Shown: positions 45,344 to 64,000 of the stretch, piece by piece | Layout of the letters: each line of letters starts with the position of its first letter | Position numbering within the stretch: the stretch's first letter is position 1 | Assembly (NCBI GenBank): GCA_948146395.1 | Contig: OX411552.1 | Span: 7,143,686 to 7,207,685 of the forward strand | Direction of reading: 5' to 3' | Origin: Fragum whitleyi | Lineage: Eukaryota; Mollusca; Bivalvia; Cardiida; Cardiidae | Length of the DNA: 64,000 bases | The notes under the pieces: model-generated | What the model was told of the DNA's origin: nothing | What the model saw: only the letters and a program-made list of their open reading frames with translations | Databases searched by the model: none | Position numbers and translations under genes: made by a program

Positions 45344-45508
45344 TTAAGGTAGTGGACCCTTAATAGCTCCATAGAGCTTGGGAAGTAATGAACTTAATCA
45401 CTATTAACTGAGGTTTCCTAATGATTTTCATTAGGAAACCTCGGTCAACATTGTGAAAGATCATGCATTCCGACATGTTGCGAGACTATTACGGGTCCAC
45501 TACCTCAA
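45344..45508. mobile_element. TTAA-flanked palindromic MITE, copy 2
   Basis: Same ends and central palindrome as the copy at 17464. The left site is TTAA; the right site has decayed to TCAA. Confidence 0.85.
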
Positions 45509-46186
45509 CAAAACTGTCAAGAAAAACACACTTCCCAATCACTTTTGGTATTACGCACAACTAAATTAGGCAGATATAGTACACACATGTTTAAATAACA
45601 GCTCATTTAGTGATGAAAAAAAAATAAAGAGTATTTGACTTTAAGTTTTTGTGTGTTTTTTTTTCAACCTACGGTAAAGAATTGAAAAAAAATGATAAAA
45701 CACCAAGAGCTTTTTAAAAAGTAAACATCAGCATTGTCCTTGAAAGTTTCAAAATTTGTTTAAGTTATAACCTAAGTAAGAAGTGCACAAATACAGAAAC
45801 AACAACAGCACTTGTTTGTGTAATGCTTATGGAAGATACTTGATATCATAAATTCAAAGGATTACTAATAGAAATTAAGGTTTTAGAGGATTTCTAGTAA
45901 ACTAGACGTTTTAAACGTTCCACATGTGGGTCTGCATTTCTCATCAAAATTGTTTGTAATGGGAACCCACTTAATGAGACAATTCCAATGAGTACCAATG
46001 GCATAGGGTTTTATGCAGGAATAAATTCTACTTTTTTCACCCATTTCCACAAAAATTGCTTATAAACACTCAAAAGAAAATTGCATTGAAAGAGCTGGTG
46101 AAAATCAAATATCATGTGTATATGTTTAATACACAATATCTTCATTTTGCAAATTGTTTTCCGTCAGTTTGACAAAATAGCACTTC

Positions 46187-46259
46187 GATGACTCAAGGTA
46201 AAACAGTTGTAACTACCTATAAACATACAGGCAATTACAACTTTTTGCCCTGAATCATC
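46187..46259. repeat. Short hairpin element A, copy 2
   Basis: GATGACTCAAGGTAAAACAG then TTGTAACTACCTATAAAC matches the copies at 41331 and 59790. Confidence 0.6.
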
Positions 46260-46377
46260 AATTTTTTAGATGTCAAAATAGCCACCTGCAAAATCTTTCT
46301 GTAATGACCAATCTTAAATTTCAATGTCAGGAAATGGATAAAATAGAAATCACTCCCTCTATGGTAAGCTGTGTACT

Positions 46378-46541
46378 TTAAGGTAGTGGACCCGTAATAG
46401 TTCCTCAACATTTTGGAACGCATGATCTTTCACAATGTTAACCAAGTTTCCTAATGAAAATCATTAGGAAACCTTGGTTCAGCCTGTTAAAGTTCATTGC
46501 TTCTGAAACATTGCAGAACTATTATGGGTCCACAACCTTAA
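46378..46541. mobile_element. TTAA-flanked palindromic MITE, copy 3
   Basis: TTAAGGTAGTGGACCCGTAA ... TATGGGTCCACAACCTTAA, with the family's central palindrome (GTTTCCTAATGAAAATCATT then AGGAAAC). It starts 81 bp downstream of the WWP1 stop codon, so it probably lies in the 3' UTR. Confidence 0.85.
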
Positions 46542-46621
46542 TTTCAAGATATGAAGAATAAATAATTCTGTGGAAAGACACTGAGAAAAACTTTGTCCAT
46601 TATGATAGCAAACAGCTGATG

Positions 46622-63393
<16,772 letters not shown>

Positions 63394-63756
63394 TTAAGCC
63401 CTATGCTTTTCAGACGAGTAAATCAAATATGTTTTAAATGCTCAGTATCTTCTCAGAAGATAATAATTATTCTGTTTTTAAATGTTAATCATGATCATGA
63501 TTTATTTGAGTCTTTTAATATTAAATTCAAGCTGCAATTATAATTACATCTAGACTACTCCTTTTCTTTGACTTGTTGTTAGTCAGTCAATAAATTTAGC
63601 AATTATTCAAATTGCTTAATGTTCCATTTCTTATAAATCTATGCCAGAGTGTTTTTTTCTATTTTGCAAGATAGAGGTGGGCCCCTCTCAAAAGATGTAG
63701 GGGATAAATGATGCATGAAACAAAATAATTTTTTTGTCAAATGTACTAAATGAAAG

Positions 63757-63815
63757 TAAGCCGAGCCTGGGATCAAATACACAATCCCAGGATTGAGAGC
63801 CCTTCTCATTACCAA
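63757..63815 (-). other. Possible tRNA-like SINE fragment
   Basis: On the minus strand ATCTCAATTGGTAATGAGAA resembles an A box region and TTTGATCCCAGGCTC a B box. Acceptor pairing is not evident. Confidence 0.3.
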
Positions 63816-63876
63816 TTGAGATAAATGGGATAAGTAAGCTTTTTACTTTTGAATAAATTCATTGTCTGAAATATCC

Positions 63877-64000
63877 AACAAAAGGGCCAAAATGGCCCTA
63901 AACTGCTCACCTGAATTTTTTTTTGTCCAGTGCAACCCATCCAAGTAACTTTCTGTCAAATTTTCATTCAAATTTGCCGAATTGTTGAAGAGGAAATGTT
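63877..64000 (+). mobile_element. 5' end of a Helitron-like (pearl) element, cut by the window edge
   Basis: AACAAAAG, the stem GGGCC, AAAAT, GGCCC and the box CTGCTCACCTG are followed by the beginning of a core (CCAAGTAACTTTCTGTCAAA, GAATTGTTGAAGAGGAAATG). The core resembles the units of the element at 56584. Confidence 0.65.

Larger units (their letters stand above)
45509..46621. other. Region downstream of the WWP1 stop codon
   Basis: On the minus strand this follows the WWP1 stop codon and should include its 3' UTR. It contains hairpin element A copy 2 (46187-46259) and a TTAA MITE (46378-46541). The polyadenylation site was not fixed; TTTATT on the plus strand near 40620 is one distant candidate among several. 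Confidence 0.4.

Overview
The window reads as nuclear DNA of a bivalve mollusc, probably a heterodont clam or mussel. It is AT-rich, has short exons in long introns, and is packed with repeats typical of bivalves: Helitron-like 'pearl'/HINE elements made of ~156-161 bp tandem units ending in (ACGG)n, tRNA-headed SINEs and many palindromic MITEs. The species cannot be named from the sequence alone. No bacterial, viral, rRNA, CRISPR or convincing functional tRNA gene was found. Only two host genes are well supported. (1) A BTBD17-like BTB/BACK gene on the + strand, coding part in one exon (31831-33192), with a splice acceptor just before the start codon and an AATAAA signal at 33409. (2) The 3' part of a WWP1-type HECT E3 ubiquitin ligase (ITCH/WWP1/WWP2/Su(dx) group) on the - strand. 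It occupies 11 exons between 63371 and 46622, from the end of WW3 to the HECT C-terminus with its catalytic cysteine; the C2 domain, the first WW domains and the promoter lie beyond 64000. LAYOUT. 1-4.4 kb: a nearly complete but decayed non-LTR retrotransposon (- strand: ORF1, endonuclease, reverse transcriptase, C-terminal Cys/His region, 3' UTR, (TGTAT)n tail). 4.4-30.4 kb: gene-poor, with a recent 263 bp tandem duplication, a Tc1/mariner-type MITE family (one copy split by a LINE fragment), TTAA elements, molluscan tandem arrays, a SINE nested inside an opposite SINE, and a MULE-like MITE. 30.4-33.4 kb: a 996 bp inverted-repeat element followed by the BTBD17-like gene. 33.4-46.6 kb: repeats only (Helitron-like element, 29 bp minisatellite, MITEs), possibly including a long WWP1 3' UTR. 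46.6-64 kb: WWP1 exons, with introns that hold most of the notable structures. MAIN OBSERVATIONS. The Helitron-like elements share one plan: AACAAGAG start, small stem-loop, a 9-13 nt box, tandem repeats, (ACGG)n, and a terminal hairpin carrying the complement of the box. The box sequence differs between subfamilies but always matches its own hairpin. Three decayed partial copies of one HECT exon lie in tandem beside the intact exon, one split by a MITE. A MITE family makes 10 bp target-site duplications in all three copies. The last WWP1 intron has a complex AAAGGTG minisatellite near each end in opposite orientation, which could pair in the pre-mRNA. Coordinates and reading frames were worked out by eye; family names rest on recalled motifs, not on searches.
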